A stretch of 64,000 bases of DNA from Trichomonas vaginalis G3 (lineage: Eukaryota > Parabasalia > Trichomonadida > Trichomonadidae): assembly GCF_026262505.1 (NCBI RefSeq), contig NC_067206.1, positions 25,807,896 to 25,871,895 of the forward strand, in the 5' to 3' direction. The notes under the pieces are model-generated. The model worked only from the letters and a program-made list of their open reading frames with translations, was not told where the DNA came from and made no database searches. The translations under genes and the position numbers were made by a program. Positions 26,637 through 38,269 of the stretch are shown here, piece by piece (positions within the stretch are counted from its first letter, which is position 1; each line of letters opens with the position of its first letter).

Positions 26637-27058
26637 TTAGAACATTTCTGGGTCAATGTCAATGTTTTCTCTTCCTCTTTAGGAGCAAACACTGGCTTAG
26701 ACTCTAAAATCTTTTTACCTAATTTACCTTGAACTTCAACTATCTTAGACTCATAATATTCATAGTCGTCTGCTTTCTTTGGTTCATAAGGTATAACAAG
26801 TTTGTATGCTTTGCCTTCTTTAAGGTTTGAAAACCTTCTGTCAAAATTTTCTTTGACTGTCAACATACCGTCAATGTCTAAGTCTTCAAATTTCGCACCA
26901 TTTTTAGTCACAATAGCAAACTTAACGGGTTCGATGTTCCAAACTTTGTCAATGAAGACTTTTTCAAAATGGTAGAAGTAAACATTCAAATAAGCGAATG
27001 GAGCTAACTTATCTTTGACTTCTGTCATGTACTTGTTGACTGAAATATATTTCGTCAT
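26637..27058 (-). CDS. Conserved 139-residue element protein
   Basis: The start at 27058 follows TTTTTTTATCCGATAGAAAA, the same leader as in B (46936-47355). It includes FAYLNVYFYHFEK, WNIEPVKFAIVTKNGAKFED and YKLVIPYEPKKADDYEYYES, a beta-rich OB-like pattern. A single-stranded DNA-binding role beside the helicase is possible but not shown. Confidence 0.5.
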
Positions 27059-27098
27059 CTTTTCTATCGGATAAAAAAATTTTTTTTTAAAAAACGTT

Positions 27099-27684
27099 TT
27101 AAAATGGTATGCCATATAGCTTCTTGAATTTGTTAAGAATATAGTCTAACGTATTTCCATCTGTATCTCTAGCGTTTACATAAGCATAGCCCGCCTTAGT
27201 AAAACATACTTGTAATTTTCTATAGTTTACGCCGGTATAAAAGTAGAAAGAGTCTTGTTCTTCGCTATAGTAGTAAAACTCCAACGTATGCTTACCATAG
27301 TCTGTAATTTCAATTGCTTCGTCTTCTAGTTTGTCGACAAATTCGAATACAATATCTCCAATTTTGCCTATGTGTCTTATTGTTTTCAGAACAAGTGACC
27401 CAGCGTAAGTTTTCAAGTCTATTGTCATTTCTTATATGGTTTATATGGTCTACAAAAGGTAGATTGTTAGAGTTCGGTATAAAATGAGTTGCAATGACAA
27501 TATGTTTAAAATAGTTTTTTCCACCCATCTTCATAAGAGCATATCCGTCATTTCGCTCCCATTCGCTTAAAACTCTTTTTGTCTTTTTGTTTCTGACTTC
27601 AAATGACTCACAACAGTGAATTTCATATTTCTCATCTAACAAACAAGTTTTCCAACAGTCTTTTCCAACAAACTCGGCGTACAT
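27099..27684 (-). pseudogene. HNH homing-type endonuclease, broken copy
   Basis: The HNH_3-type core VDHINHIRNDNRLENLRW is near residue 77, preceded by KHIVIATHFIPN. The C-terminal half carries a small beta-rich domain ending FKKLYGIPF. It lies between the 139-residue gene and the helicase gene, whereas the whole copy in element B sits at 53211-53795 in a different gap. Such enzymes nick or cut DNA and spread their own gene. Confidence 0.75.
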
Positions 27685-27718
27685 TTCAAATAAAATAAAA
27701 AAATATTTTTTTTAAAAT

Positions 27719-28952
27719 TTACTCAGAAAAATTTTTCTTTGTATATACGCCGTTCTGAACATCTAAAAGACTTTTGACATTTGCCAAGAATGTTCGTTTA
27801 GACGCTGTCATATAACCATACTCTTGACAATATTGTTTATATTCATCGTACAATGACCTTTCATCTAAACACTCAAAGTTAGTCTCATCTATAAACAGTT
27901 CATAAACACTCTTGTTTGCTTCTAACAATGTTTGTCTTTCTTCGGTATATGGAATTTGTCTTGGATTGAACTTTGAAATATCTAATGTCATGAAATATGA
28001 GAACAAGTGGTTGTAAAAGTTAGGTGTCAAAGTTTCTGCTAAGTCGTCAAAATATTCTGTATCTTGCATATGAGAATCTGACGTTCTGACAACTACATAT
28101 CTTCTGTCAGAACTTTCTAACTTCATCGGAACAACATTGTTTGAAACCATGAAAATTTGCAACATTTTCACAAACTCTTTGGTCTTTATATTTTCTTTCA
28201 ACAACTCCAACTTTGTCTGTTATAAGACTCTTCAAAGCATCTGAGTTTAAAACCTTTGTTGTATCTATACTTTGAAGTTTCGTTACATACTATAAGTTTC
28301 ATATTCTCTATTGAAGAGTTAAATTTACCGCAGATGTTTTCTAAGTTTGTCATATAGGGTTCGAATAGCCCTCTAACAGTTTGCATAAGATATCTGTAAA
28401 GAAAGTGTTCTTACCAGTTCCTTGTTTTCCAATTAAATGAGAGCAGTTTCATTTTTAGCACTTGGATATTGTAAGATGTTTTGCAAACCAACATAAGATA
28501 TACTCATAAACCTTTTCGTTTCCATTGCATATAATTTCTTTGACATGGTCTAACCAAGCTTCTATAACATTTTCTTTCCATTCTACTTGTTCGTATTTAT
28601 ATCCAGTGAAGATAGAATAGAAGTTTGGAGATGGTGTATAGAACTTTATACCACGAACTGAAAAATCTTCTAACTTTGACAATAAGATATCCCAAGCATC
28701 TAACATCTTCATGCCAACTTGTACAACTTTTATTTTCTTAAGTTTCTGTCTACATTCTTGTTCAGACACTATTGTTGCTCTTGGTTTGTTAAAGACAACA
28801 TCCCATTCTTTCATAACATAACATTCTGGGGCAGAGTCGACATAAATGACTAAACGTTTCAAATTCTCGACTGCTTTGTTATAGTCTCTAAATGGACACA
28901 TATTTCTGAACGCTTGGAAGTCATAAAAATCTGAAACATCTATTCTGTACAT
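27719..28952 (-). pseudogene. SF3 (D5-like) replicative helicase, broken
   Basis: The N-terminal part (MYRIDVSDFYDF) resembles a D5-type leader. The ATPase core, clearer in B, has a GKQGTGKNTFF Walker A, IVCNE as the B' region, and SNN(A/V)VPMK as the SF3 motif C. The C-terminus has a winged-helix-like DEYKQYCQEYG block. This helicase class replaces or accompanies a polymerase in virophages and Polinton-like viruses. The copy in A is broken at several points. TTATTTTTTTATTTTTATAAA precedes the start. Confidence 0.78.
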
Positions 28953-28981
28953 TTTTATAAAAATAAAAAAATAATATTTTT

Positions 28982-29777
28982 TTATTCTTGACTTTGTTGT
29001 TGCATTTGTTGCATTTGTTGTTCTTGAGCTATTTGTTGTTGAAGTTGTTCTTGTAGTACAATACTTTCACCAGTTGCATCTTCCAATTCGAAACTTTCTG
29101 CCGTCATTGACAAATACATAGGACATAAAAGTTTTACAGGAACAAAGTTTGCGTCAACTAAGGTTAAGTTATGTTTGCTAAAGTGTTTGAGTTACTAAAG
29201 CTGAAAACTCTGCATTCGAATGAACAATAGGCAAACCAGCAGAGAAAGTGTTGTTTATACGCATGAGTATCTTTTGGTCATAGTAGTTTCTGTCGACATT
29301 CGAATAACACTTTGAACCTAAGTTTGAAACAATATATAAATAGGTGTACTTAAAGTCAATGGAACAGACAAACCTTGTATGACACCTTTTCCTGTTATAG
29401 GAAACTGTTGGTAGTAAAAACCAGATATAAGTTTTGTATTATAGCTCATATCGTTTATAGTAAACTCAGTCGGACATCCAAAACATAATGAAACCTGCTC
29501 TAGTTGCAGCACATGTTACATCCGTCCTTAAAGTATTAAATAAGTCAACAAAACCTGTTGGTGGTATATCTGAGTAAGTATCTTCAAAGGAGTATTTTTT
29601 ACCATTCACAACAATAAAATCTTCTGGTGTCAAAAGAGCAAAACAGGCTTTAGTCGTCATTGTGTTTAAGGTCAGTTTACAATATCGTCCTTGAGGACTT
29701 TGTAAGTTTGTTGTTATAGAATTATATGACTCAGGGTTTTTAGTCGTAATAGTATAAACCACTATGTCTTCTGCCAT
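28982..29777 (-). pseudogene. Jelly-roll-like structural protein (penton candidate), broken
   Basis: About 260 codons of beta-rich sequence: YTITTKNPESYNSITTNL, GRYCKLTLNTM, FTINDMSYNTKLISGFY, RINNTFSAGLPIVHSNAEF. The end is a Q-rich tail (QEQLQQQIAQEQQ). The alternation and the position near the capsid gene suit a single jelly-roll minor capsid protein. That is an inference without a specific motif. It is broken in both elements. Confidence 0.4.
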
Positions 29778-29815
29778 TTACTTAGCAAGTAAATTTTAAT
29801 GAAATGTTGTGGTCG

Positions 29816-30364
29816 TCAAATATTTTTATGACAGTCTGGGAAACTATATTTTAAGTTCAACGTTTCACCTCCTTTCATAACGTATATCTTGTCAATGACA
29901 TTATATGAAACACCACAGCAACTAACGTCGGGTTCTATTTCTTTGATGTTTATATCGTCTGCCTCTGTCAAAAGTTTCAATAGTTCTTTCAAAATTTCAT
30001 GAGGTGCGATGACATATGAGTTCACTTTTACAGGGTTGTGTTCGACCAAGTTTAACATTATACCTAAAGCTTGACAAATCTTCTCCTGAGTTTTAAGTTT
30101 GTCTTTAAGTTGTTGGTAGTCGTTTCGAATATCTGCAACAGAACTTAAGTCTCTGCTAACTTCAGGATATGTTGGTTGTTCTTTTACAGGAACTATTGTT
30201 ATACCATCTTCGTCTTCGTATGGTTTCCCCACTTCAACATCTCTTTCTTTGACATTGACAACAACACTTTGACTGTTTGTTTGAGTTGGTGAATTTAACT
30301 TCACATCTGCCACCGCCATTAAACCTTTTGAAACACTCACGCTTCTATTTTTCGGAAATGACAT
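29816..30364 (-). CDS. Conserved 182-residue element protein
   Basis: I start it at 30364, 18 bp from the divergent gene at 30383. The N-terminal 60 residues are polar with TQTNSQSVVVNVKER. The middle has a coiled coil (DYQQLKDKLKTQEKI), and near the end CC, YNVIDKIYVMKGGETLNLKY suggests a small beta domain. The B counterpart at 43640-44223 has a longer end. Function unknown. Confidence 0.55.
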   Translation of the reverse strand: MSFPKNRSVSVSKGLMAVADVKLNSPTQTNSQSVVVNVKERDVEVGKPYEDEDGITIVPVKEQPTYPEVSRDLSSVADIRNDYQQLKDKLKTQEKICQALGIMLNLVEHNPVKVNSYVIAPHEILKELLKLLTEADDINIKEIEPDVSCCGVSYNVIDKIYVMKGGETLNLKYSFPDCHKNI

Positions 30365-30382
30365 TTTACTTAGAATAAAAAG
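30365..30382. promoter_or_regulatory. 18-bp bidirectional promoter
   Basis: TTTACTTAGAATAAAAAG separates divergent starts at 30364 and 30383. The gap at 43622-43639 in B is also 18 bp and nearly identical. It has the same AGAATAAAA half as the 14925-14942 promoter. Confidence 0.55.
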
Positions 30383-30802
30383 ATGGACGTATTCGAGTAT
30401 CTCTTCGAATTGAAGCAGAACAAAGTTTACACACACAAACAATACAAGTTCATTGACAGAATAGTTCTTTACACAAACAATGGAAAATGTTATAGAATAG
30501 CAGTCTTTGCTGAACCAAAATATTTTCATAAAGCAAAGAAAGTTGGTATAACCGAGATGGTGAAAGTTCTTGAAGCAGACAAAAATATAACAACAAAACT
30601 GACCGATATTTCTAAAGGTAAGTTTATCTTACAATTTTATGTCAAAACTGGCGTACTGTCAATATTTGACGGAGAGAAGTCAGTTCAAGAACAACTTACT
30701 GACCTGCTGCCAAAATCTGCTCGATGGAAGCTGTCGTTATACCAATCTGAGGAGCCCCAGCAGGTTTCATCGAACGAATTTTCAAAAGAGCATCTTCCGT
30801 GA
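30383..30802 (+). CDS. Small element protein overlapping the capsid gene end
   Basis: The conserved part is MDVFEYLFELKQNKVYTHK to DGEKSVQEQLTDLLP (about 112 residues). The last 27 residues of the frame run antisense into the 3' end of the capsid gene, so the ends overlap by about 100 nt. It contains DRIVLYTNNGKCYRIAVF and a lysine-rich middle. Unrecognised. Confidence 0.5.
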   Translation: MDVFEYLFELKQNKVYTHKQYKFIDRIVLYTNNGKCYRIAVFAEPKYFHKAKKVGITEMVKVLEADKNITTKLTDISKGKFILQFYVKTGVLSIFDGEKSVQEQLTDLLPKSARWKLSLYQSEEPQQVSSNEFSKEHLP

Positions 30803-32301
30803 AAAGTGCTATTGGTTTTGTAAACTTCTTTGCTTTCAATTCATTTGGACCGTCTCTGTCACCAGTATATTGTATTTGAACTGTACCAACAGTTGAAATA
30901 CCACCCATAAAGTCTTCTGAGTCAGCAAATGGAATGCCAAGCCAAAAGTTTGAACGGTCTCCATTTGTATATTGAGTTTTTTGACCTCCTGTATGAGTCC
31001 ATACTTTCACATATGGCATAATAGAACTTTGCATTTCAGGGTTAATGGTTGTTGTGAAGTTGTTGTTAAAGTTCATAGCATCTAATGTCAAGTTGTATGA
31101 CCTCATATCCTCAACTGTAGAATATTCTTCTCTTGGATAATATTTGCCATCTATGTTTATATGATATTTAATACCAGGGTTGTAGAAACAAGAATAGTCA
31201 TTTATAGTTCGTCTGAACAGTACAAACATAGTATCTGCATGTTTCATTGCAGTTGTTAAAGCAATATCTGTTCTTGCACCTGGGTCAGCACTTTGGTTTC
31301 CAACTTCACCTGCAAAGTCTTTGACAGATATTTGGTGTATAGGGAACATAAGTGGAACTGCAATATATTTGGCAGCTAAAGCATTTGAAATATCTGGGTC
31401 CAACATATAGACTGCAAGTCTGCTTTCTATTCTCTTGCATTCAAACTTTTCGCATGTGAACTTAACTGGGTCCCAAGCAGTTCCAGCAGCATTGAAATAA
31501 TAGTTTACTTCAGTGTTGAGGTTTGAGAAACCAAAGTCTAAGTCAACTTTGTCTTTGCAAAATTCGGCGAATGACGTTTGATTTGTTCCCACTACGTCTG
31601 TAAGAGTGAATGGGTCTTGTGTTGGTGCAATGACTAAGTTATTTTTGCTTGGAGTAAGTTCAATAGAAATTTTTCCTGCCCAGTTTGGCAAGTATCTTAA
31701 AAACCTGAAGATGAGGAAAGATGACAAAGGAACTCTAAGTTTCAGTTTTACTTTGGTTACTGCATTTCCATCTGTCCAGAAAGGTTAACATAAACTCCTG
31801 GAACGTTAGGGTCAAGTCTTCTTATTTTCTCAATGGTGGCATACTGGTCTGTTTGTTCTCTAGCTTGTGGTTGTACTGAGTTTCTCAAAGCGAACCATTC
31901 ATAGTTTGCCCATGTTACTGTTTGAACTAAGTCAGAGTTAGAATATATCTTATATCCCATGAAAACTTCTGGAGCATATTGGTATCCGACATAGAAAATT
32001 CCATTGCAACCTTTCTTGTCAGACAACTTGGCAGAAGGTTTTATTTCAATGTCTTGTTCCACGTATAAGAAGAGTTGTCAATAGAAATAATATGAAACCT
32101 GTCGCAAGCAATATCTACTGTTGTTGAAGAACCTTCTCCAAACTCACCTACGTTTCCATAAGAAACAGCAGTTGTATATTCGTAAGTTCCAGGAACTATT
32201 TCTGACCTTCTAATGGCATTGTCGCATTCGTTATACCATTCGGAAACATTTCCATTCATAGCATCCAAAACTGTTGGCGTTATATTCTGAGCGGCGTACA
32301 T
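30696..32301 (-). pseudogene. Major capsid protein, probable double jelly-roll, broken
   Basis: The locus codes for about 530 residues. The segment VPLSSFLIFRFLRYLPNWAG followed by KISIELTPSKNNLVI matches the region of Polinton and Polinton-like-virus capsid proteins where a short helix precedes a strand pair (the PL..iFgF...P....G...iel pattern). The rest is beta-rich with long aromatic loops (YYFNAAGTAWDP, NFNNNFTTTINPEMQ) and ends with ASIEQILAAGQ. ATTTTTACTCATATGAA precedes the start. It is the largest beta-rich protein of the element. It is broken at a few points in A; the related copy is at 41700-43308 in B. Confidence 0.7.
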
Positions 32302-32333
32302 TTCATATGAGTAAAAATATAGAATAGTTGGAT

Positions 32334-35300
32334 TTATATGTCATAATAGAACCCACGTGGACCAAGCTTTACTTTCTTCCTGACTGAGTTTTTAACTCTT
32401 CTTTTTCCTTCATTGCCCTCTGCTTGAAGTTGTTGCATCTTTGCATTATGTTCATCTAGTATGTTGCAAATTTCCCATGTCCTTTTTGCCTTTTGGCTCT
32501 GGTCGCCCATCTCAGGTAACCTATATCCTAGAAAGAGTTTGTCATAGTCTGTATTTGAGTCTTTGCGTATTGTTTGCATGACTCTTTCCTGAGTTTCCGG
32601 TTCAAGCTCTTCAAACAGTGCCTGTCCATATGGAATATGCTCGTTTCCAAATATATGTTTTTGTAGCCATTCTGGTTTTCTTTCCATGTTACCAACAAAT
32701 TTTTGTGAATGGGAAAGCTTTTACCCAATCTTTCAGTCTTGCGTCGTTTATTTCTGTAGTTGGTTTTATTTTGTCAAGGAACATGTTTTTCAATACTAAC
32801 ATTTCATTTGGTACTGTCCATTTGAGTTTTCTTAAATATTCATCCCTTCTCGGTTCATTGTCTGCAAAGTAAGTTTTTATGACATTTTGTAAACTTTCGT
32901 TTGCAAGGTCATGTACAATAGGTTCTCTTCCTTCGCTCTCCCTAACTTTCTTTCTAAACTCTTCACCAAATATACCATCTCTATGGTTCTGTGTAGTTCT
33001 TTGAGATAAATGTTCTAGAACGTCAGGTGTTATATTTCCATCAGCCATGTTCATTTCATACTGGTCCAAAATATCTGCATGTTTCATATCTTTCAATGGC
33101 ATTAAAGCCGCGCTGAAAATACCAGCTATATCTCGTTCACCATTCTTCCATTGCGTCTACAACTTCTTGGAATTGGGTTGTAAGTTTATGAACCACCTAT
33201 CCGGATTAGCTTTATGACCCCATCTCATTGTAGTTCCATCGTCTGCAGAAACAAAAGTAGGTTTGTTTCCATCTTGGTTAGGTTCTGAATGAACTTTAAA
33301 CAATGTTTCATTTCTATATGTTTTTCTTGAAATTTAACCTTTTATTTTCACCGAGTTCATCCGAAGATTGAACGTTAAATGCTCGTAAGTAAAAAGGGTT
33401 GTTGTATTGTGTACATTTTCTTTCAGTACTTCCATTCTATGCTGAATATTTTCATCTGGTGTTGGAGTCTTTTGTATGTCGGCAAACATTTTTCGATATT
33501 CTTCTACTATGTCAGCCGAATTTTTCTTAGACTCTTGGAAAGATTCCATATTCACCTCATACTCTTGTTGAGGGTCAAGATTTTTCGGCTGTTCCAAATC
33601 TTCATCTAGTTCTGTGAAGTTAGTTTCCAAAGGAGTGACTTGTTCGTTTCCTTCAGGCTCTTCTAGCTGTTGTTGCTGAACTATTTCTTCCATGTCTGGT
33701 TGTATCTGAACTTCTTCCTGTGGAGTTTCTTGTACCTCATCTGCTGGCATTTCATATATTCCGAGACCGTTTTAACAATTTCCCTATCTACGTCATCCGC
33801 ATTCATAAGCTTTTGTTCTTTCGTTCCGTCTCTATTTTTTACGCGTTTCATGACGAAAGTTGAATTGTCATTTAGCTCTGACATCAAATATCTCGGAGTA
33901 AATTCATCCATGTCATTTGGATGATATGCTATTAAATCATATCCCTTAGCGAGCTTGTATTTTCCAGGTTTGAGATTATATCCGTTTTGGTGCTGAGCCA
34001 TAAAGCTAAATAGGTTCGGGTCAGTATTTCCATCCTTGAACTTTCAATAGCTTCTTTATATCTGTCACTAAAGTCAACAGTATCTGGGAAACCACACTCT
34101 TCTTTAAGCATTTTTAAGAATTCTTGGTTTCCTTGTTCTCTACTTCTTTTATGTCCTTGCTCTGTTTGTGGTTGTTGTTGTGCAGGGTTTTGAACTGTTG
34201 GTTGCTGTGCTGGTTTTGTGTTGGTTGTTGTGCTGGTTGTTGTTGTTGTTGTGTTGTGTTTTGGTGCATGCCTGTGTCTGTGTCCATGTGACGATGTAAA
34301 TGTTCTAGGTAGTCCTGGTGCAGGTGCTTCTCTTGGAGGGTTTGGTGGTATATAAGTTCCACCAGCTGGCACATATGTTCCATCTGCAGCGTAATGTCCT
34401 ACCTGACTTTTCGTTTTTAAGAAAGCATTTACTAGGTCTGTTTTGGTCTGTTGTAACTCTTTTTCTTGACTTTTCACAACAGTTGCTCTAACGGCGTCAT
34501 AGGCACTTTGAACTGCCTGTCTCGTTGCTGCATCTGTTATTTTCGTCATATTTTGTGCTACTTCTTTTAACTCTTTGTCGAAACCTTCAGACTTCAGTTT
34601 CTTTCCAGATGAGAAGTCGTTCACTTGTTTCACCTTACTATGAAGAGCTTCGAAAGCGTTCTTAAAGTCAGCATTTGTTAAAGCTTCATTTGAACTATCT
34701 TCATCCGCTTGTATTTTTGTCCTTATTGACCCTATAAGCTGGGCTGCTTTAGCGTTGGCTTGGGCATCTAACCAGTCATTGTTAGCTTTTATATATTCTG
34801 CGCTTTTCATTGCCTTTTGCATGGCTGCGTCGTTATTTTTACTTTCTTGTGCTAAGTTTTCATACTGTACGGTTTGGTTTTGCAACTGTAAAAGTTTTTC
34901 TGCCTTTACATTTGCTTCAACTTCTTTTTTATACTCATCGCTATCCATATATGTCTTCAGGGCTTTTTGTTTTATCTCTTCATCTTTCAGTACTTTATAT
35001 TGAGTAGTATGGTTTTTCAAATTTACAACATCTTGTTCCATTTTTGCTACTTCTGCTGCTTTTTCTGACACTTTTTTCGCATATTCCTCTGTACTTAGTT
35101 CTTTCAGTTGTTCTTCTTTCTTCTTTTTCTCTACGTTTAACTCATTGAGTTTCTTTGTGTGTCTGTCATATTCTAGTTTCTTTTCGTTTTCACTTATTTG
35201 CTTCTGTATGTCTATGTTTGACTTTTTGACATCTGTTATTTGATTTTTGAGTGAACTCAAATTCATTTGACTTTGAGGGTTATAGGCTGTTCCGTCTGCA

Positions 35301-35524
35301 GCTCCACCATAGCCTGCCATTTTCGCTAAAAGTGCCGCTCTTAAACCTCCACTCTGTGCACCAACAACTCGGTTTAAAAGCATAGGATTGCTTGACATTT
35401 GTTGCAACATAGTGGGGTCATTCAGCATTTGTTGTTGCAACTGTTGTTGTGGTGTCAGTTTTACTATTGGATGTTTCAATGCTCTCTTCCTCTTACGTAT
35501 ATTCTTACGTAGCTTACGTGGCAT
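32334..35524 (-). pseudogene. Long coiled-coil virion-type protein, broken
   Basis: The locus spans about 3.2 kb. It begins with a very basic leader (MPRKLRKNIRKRKRALKHPI), then Q-rich sequence, an alanine/lysine/glutamate coiled coil of about 300 residues, a proline-rich segment with a histidine patch (HGHRHRHAPKH) and a Q/T/N tract that differs in copy number between A and B. The C-terminal 350 residues are charged and end GPRGFYYD. The family was not recognised. A DNA-binding core or scaffold protein is plausible. Several breaks. Confidence 0.5.
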
Positions 35525-35539
35525 TTTAAGTGAAGTTAA

Positions 35540-36690
35540 AAAGCGGCTTTTGACAGATGTTTATATGACACTTTCTACCCTCTTGAATTTTCATGAACTT
35601 TCTTGTCAATTTTTTGTTGAGACTTCTTCGTAAAGACTTTGTAAAGACTTTCTCATGAACTTTCTTGTCAATTTCTTGTCAATGTTTTGTAAAGTTCTTC
35701 ATCGTAAAGACTTTGTAAATGACCCAAAAATATATTTTAGGGTAGAAGGTTAGATATAACCTGTTTTCTAACCTCATTTCTACCCTCTTGAATTTTCATG
35801 AATTTCTTCGTAAATGTTTTGTCAAGACTTCTTCGTAAAGACTTTCTCATGAACTTTCTTGTCTATGTTTTGTAAAGTTCTTCATCGTAAAGACTTTGTA
35901 AAGACTTCTTCGTCTAATTTCTCATGAACTTTCTTGTCTATGTTTTGTAAAGTTCTTCATCGTAAAGACTTTGTTGAGAAAGTTCATGAAAATTCAAGAG
36001 GGTAGAAATGAGGTTAGAAAACAGGTTATATCTAACCTTCTACCCTAAAATATATTTTTGCCTGATTTACACTCATTGACGATGAAGTTTTGTAATGTTC
36101 TTCATCGTAAAGACTTTGTCAAGAACTTTCTTGTCTATGTTTTGTAAAGACTTCTTCGTAAAGACTTTCTCATGAACTTTGTCAAGAACTTTCTTGTCTA
36201 TGTTTTGTAAAGACTTCTTCGTAAAGACTTTCTTGTCTATGTTTTGTAAAGACTTTGTAAAGACTTTGTCAAGAACTTTCTTGTCTATGTTTTGTAAAGA
36301 CTTCTTCGTAAAGACTTTGTAAAGACTTTCTCATGAACTTTCTTGTCTATGTTTTGTAAAGACTTTGTAAAGACTTTGTTGAGAGTTCATCGTAAAGACT
36401 TTGTAAAGTTCTTCTTCGTAAAGACTTTGTAAAGACTTCTTCGTAAAGACTTTGTAAAGACTTTGTCAAGAACTTTCTTGTCTATGTTTTGTAAAGACTT
36501 CTTCGTAAAGACTTTGTAAAGACTTTCTCATGAACTTTCTTGTCTATGTTTTGTAAAGACTTTGTAAAGACTTTGTTGAGAGTTCATCGTAAAGACTTTG
36601 TAAAGTTCTTCTTCGTAAAGACTTTGTTGAGAGTTCCTCATGAACTTTCTTGTCTATGTTTTGTAAAGTTCTTCTTCGTAAAGACTTTCA
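35540..36690. repeat. Right subterminal repeat array with two inverted hairpin units
   Basis: About 1.15 kb is built from short words (AAAGACTTTGTAAAGACTT, CTTCTTCGTAAAGAC, CATGAACTTTCTTGTCTATG) in changing order. Two full copies of the dispersed hairpin unit lie within it in opposite orientation, at 35725-35790 and 35991-36060. No gene is present. It parallels the 25-bp array at the left end of A, so both termini carry subterminal repeats. Confidence 0.85.
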
Positions 36691-36746
36691 TTTTATACTA
36701 AACATCTTCGGGGCTAGAGGGCACGAAGTGCCTGGAAGCCCCACTA

Positions 36747-36790
<44 letters not shown>
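36691..36790. repeat. Element A right terminal inverted repeat
   Basis: It reads as the inverse of 11976-12033: TATACTAAACATCTTCGGGG, the hairpin GGCACGAAGTGCC, then CCCCACTACC and a 42-nt T run. AGAGGA follows at 36791-36796 and matches the bases before the left end. Only one hairpin unit is present at this end. Confidence 0.85.
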
Positions 36791-36793
<3 letters not shown>

Positions 36794-36796
36794 GGA

Positions 36797-37797
36797 GGCA
36801 GGTTATGAGGTTGATAAATATTATTTAAGAAATTGTCAAAAATTCGCGGAGTTTTTAAATGAGTTTGATTATGATGGAAAAATGAATAAAGATGATGTTA
36901 TAAATTTCTTATATCCCGCATCTAAAGAAGAAAAACCTAAAGAACCTGATGTTTTCCCTGAATATTATGAAGAACGGATTAAAGATGATGAATACAATGA
37001 AATTGAAAGACTGGAAAAAATAAGAGATGAAATAGATGAAAAAATTAAGGAATTAAGAGAAGTTGAAAAATATAATGAAAATGAAGTAGAGGGTTTAATG
37101 AATATCCCAGCTTCAGAATCAGCAGTTCAGAAATCTCATGAAGAAAGATATAAAAATTATGTCTCAGAATCAACACAAAATTTATTAGATGGTGAAATAG
37201 ATGAAACACTTTCAGAAGAAGGTACTAAATTTATTCGTAAACATAAGTTACAATTTATTGATAATGAAGAATACCCCTGTATCCTACTTTCACCACCTTT
37301 AGATTCCGAAAAATTCAAAAAAGCTCTTAAAAACGTGACATATGCAACTAATACGATTAAGAAAGAAGATCATGATATTTACACAAATTATTATTTAAAT
37401 AAATGCACGGGTGTTGATAAAGTTTTTGATTTATTAGATAAAATATCAAAAGAAACCATTGGAACATATAAAATTTTGTGTGATTGTGGTTTCATTATTG
37501 AAGATACCAATAATGTTTCATATGAAAGAACAGCACCGAAGGAAGACGAAGTTGAAAGGTCTATACCATTCGTTATTAAGAATATAAAAGATATGAAAAC
37601 TTATAAACATTATATTTATTCATTTATTTCAGAAAAAATGGAAGCAACCCATAAAACATCTTCTCATCATTTTATAGCTATTCATACATTCCTTTTCAAA
37701 GTTGTGAAATTAAATAAGACAGGAATTAGATTTAATGTATCAGGGTACGCATTCTTGAGTAAATTAAAATGTATTCGTCACGTCGCAGATGATAAAA
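36797..37797 (+). pseudogene. Main piece of outer-element gene between elements A and B
   Basis: The frame is open across this 1-kb island. It is acidic and helical at first (RIKDDEYNEIERLEKIRDEI, a coiled coil). A compact region follows with NEEYPCILLSPPLDSEK, YLNKCTGVDKVFDLL and SHHFIAIHTFLFKVV. The codon style (A/T third bases) differs slightly from A and B genes. Unrecognised. The gene is cut near both ends by insertions and lies just upstream of the polymerase gene of the same element. Confidence 0.65.
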
Positions 37798-37802
37798 ATT
37801 TA

Positions 37803-38060
37803 AAAAAAAAAAAAGGTAGTGGGGCCTCCAGGCACTTCGTGCCCTCTAGCCCTGAAGATGTTTAGTATAATGAAGTTTTTTTTTTCTTGGGATGGCCTTC
37901 CAGGCGCGTTGCGCCCTCTAGCCCATAAAAAATTTTTGAGAGTCGTCGTCGTTGACTTTTTTGGTAGAGCACTCAAAATAGTATAACTTTGTCCGGACAA
38001 GTAAGGGTCTATCGTCGCTACAGGAAAAGTTACGGGCGTTCCAAGGAAGTATACTTTGAG
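37803..38060. repeat. Element B left terminal inverted repeat, with extra internal segment
   Basis: A short A run, then GGTAGTGGGGCCTCCAGGCA and hairpin GGCAC-TTC-GTGCC. A segment of about 115 bp absent from the right end follows, holding a second hairpin GGCGC-GTT-GCGCC. The repeat then resumes with AACTTTGTCCGGACAAGTAA and ends at GTATACTTTGAG. The doubled hairpin parallels the left end of A. Confidence 0.85.
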
Positions 38061-38230
38061 AGACTCTTTAGAAACTTTAGACGTTTTAAATAACCATCCA
38101 TGCTTTTACTTTACATCCGATAAAAGTGGTTTGGAAACCGTTATGAGAATTTAGAGACATACATGACTATGAGTTAGATATGACAAGATAGAATATGAGA
38201 GAGGTCCTATAAACCGGAGAAAGTGTCATA
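38051..38230 (+). pseudogene. Methyltransferase 3' fragment next to the left terminus
   Basis: About 180 bp match the region 13093-13275 of the element A methyltransferase gene, directly joined to the left terminal repeat. Element B's own methyltransferase gene lies at its other end (59722-60537). The fragment therefore extends the terminal inverted repeat of B in an incomplete form. Confidence 0.8.
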
Positions 38231-38269
38231 TAAACATCTGTCAAAAACCGCTTTTTAACTTCACTTAAA

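Larger units (their letters stand above)
11906..36790 (+). mobile_element. Element A: polymerase-less Polinton-like virus / virophage-like element (24.9 kb)
   Basis: It is bounded by terminal inverted repeats ending in a 70-nt A run on the left and a 42-nt T run on the right, with a 6-bp target duplication AGAGGA. It encodes an rve integrase, a probable double jelly-roll capsid protein, an A32/FtsK-like packaging ATPase, an SF3 helicase, a D12 adenine methyltransferase, a tail-fibre-like protein, KilA-N proteins and about a dozen small proteins. No DNA polymerase or recognisable protease is visible. The left half (to about 24.8 kb) looks largely whole. The right half, with the ATPase, helicase, capsid and long coiled-coil genes, is broken; about a dozen breaks in all. 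The intact duplication and uneroded A run argue for a young insertion. Confidence 0.85.

Noticed and set aside
11906-36790. A cysteine protease of the Polinton maturation type
   Set aside because: I looked for a His...Asp...Cys pattern in the unassigned proteins of A and found no convincing candidate, so none was annotated.
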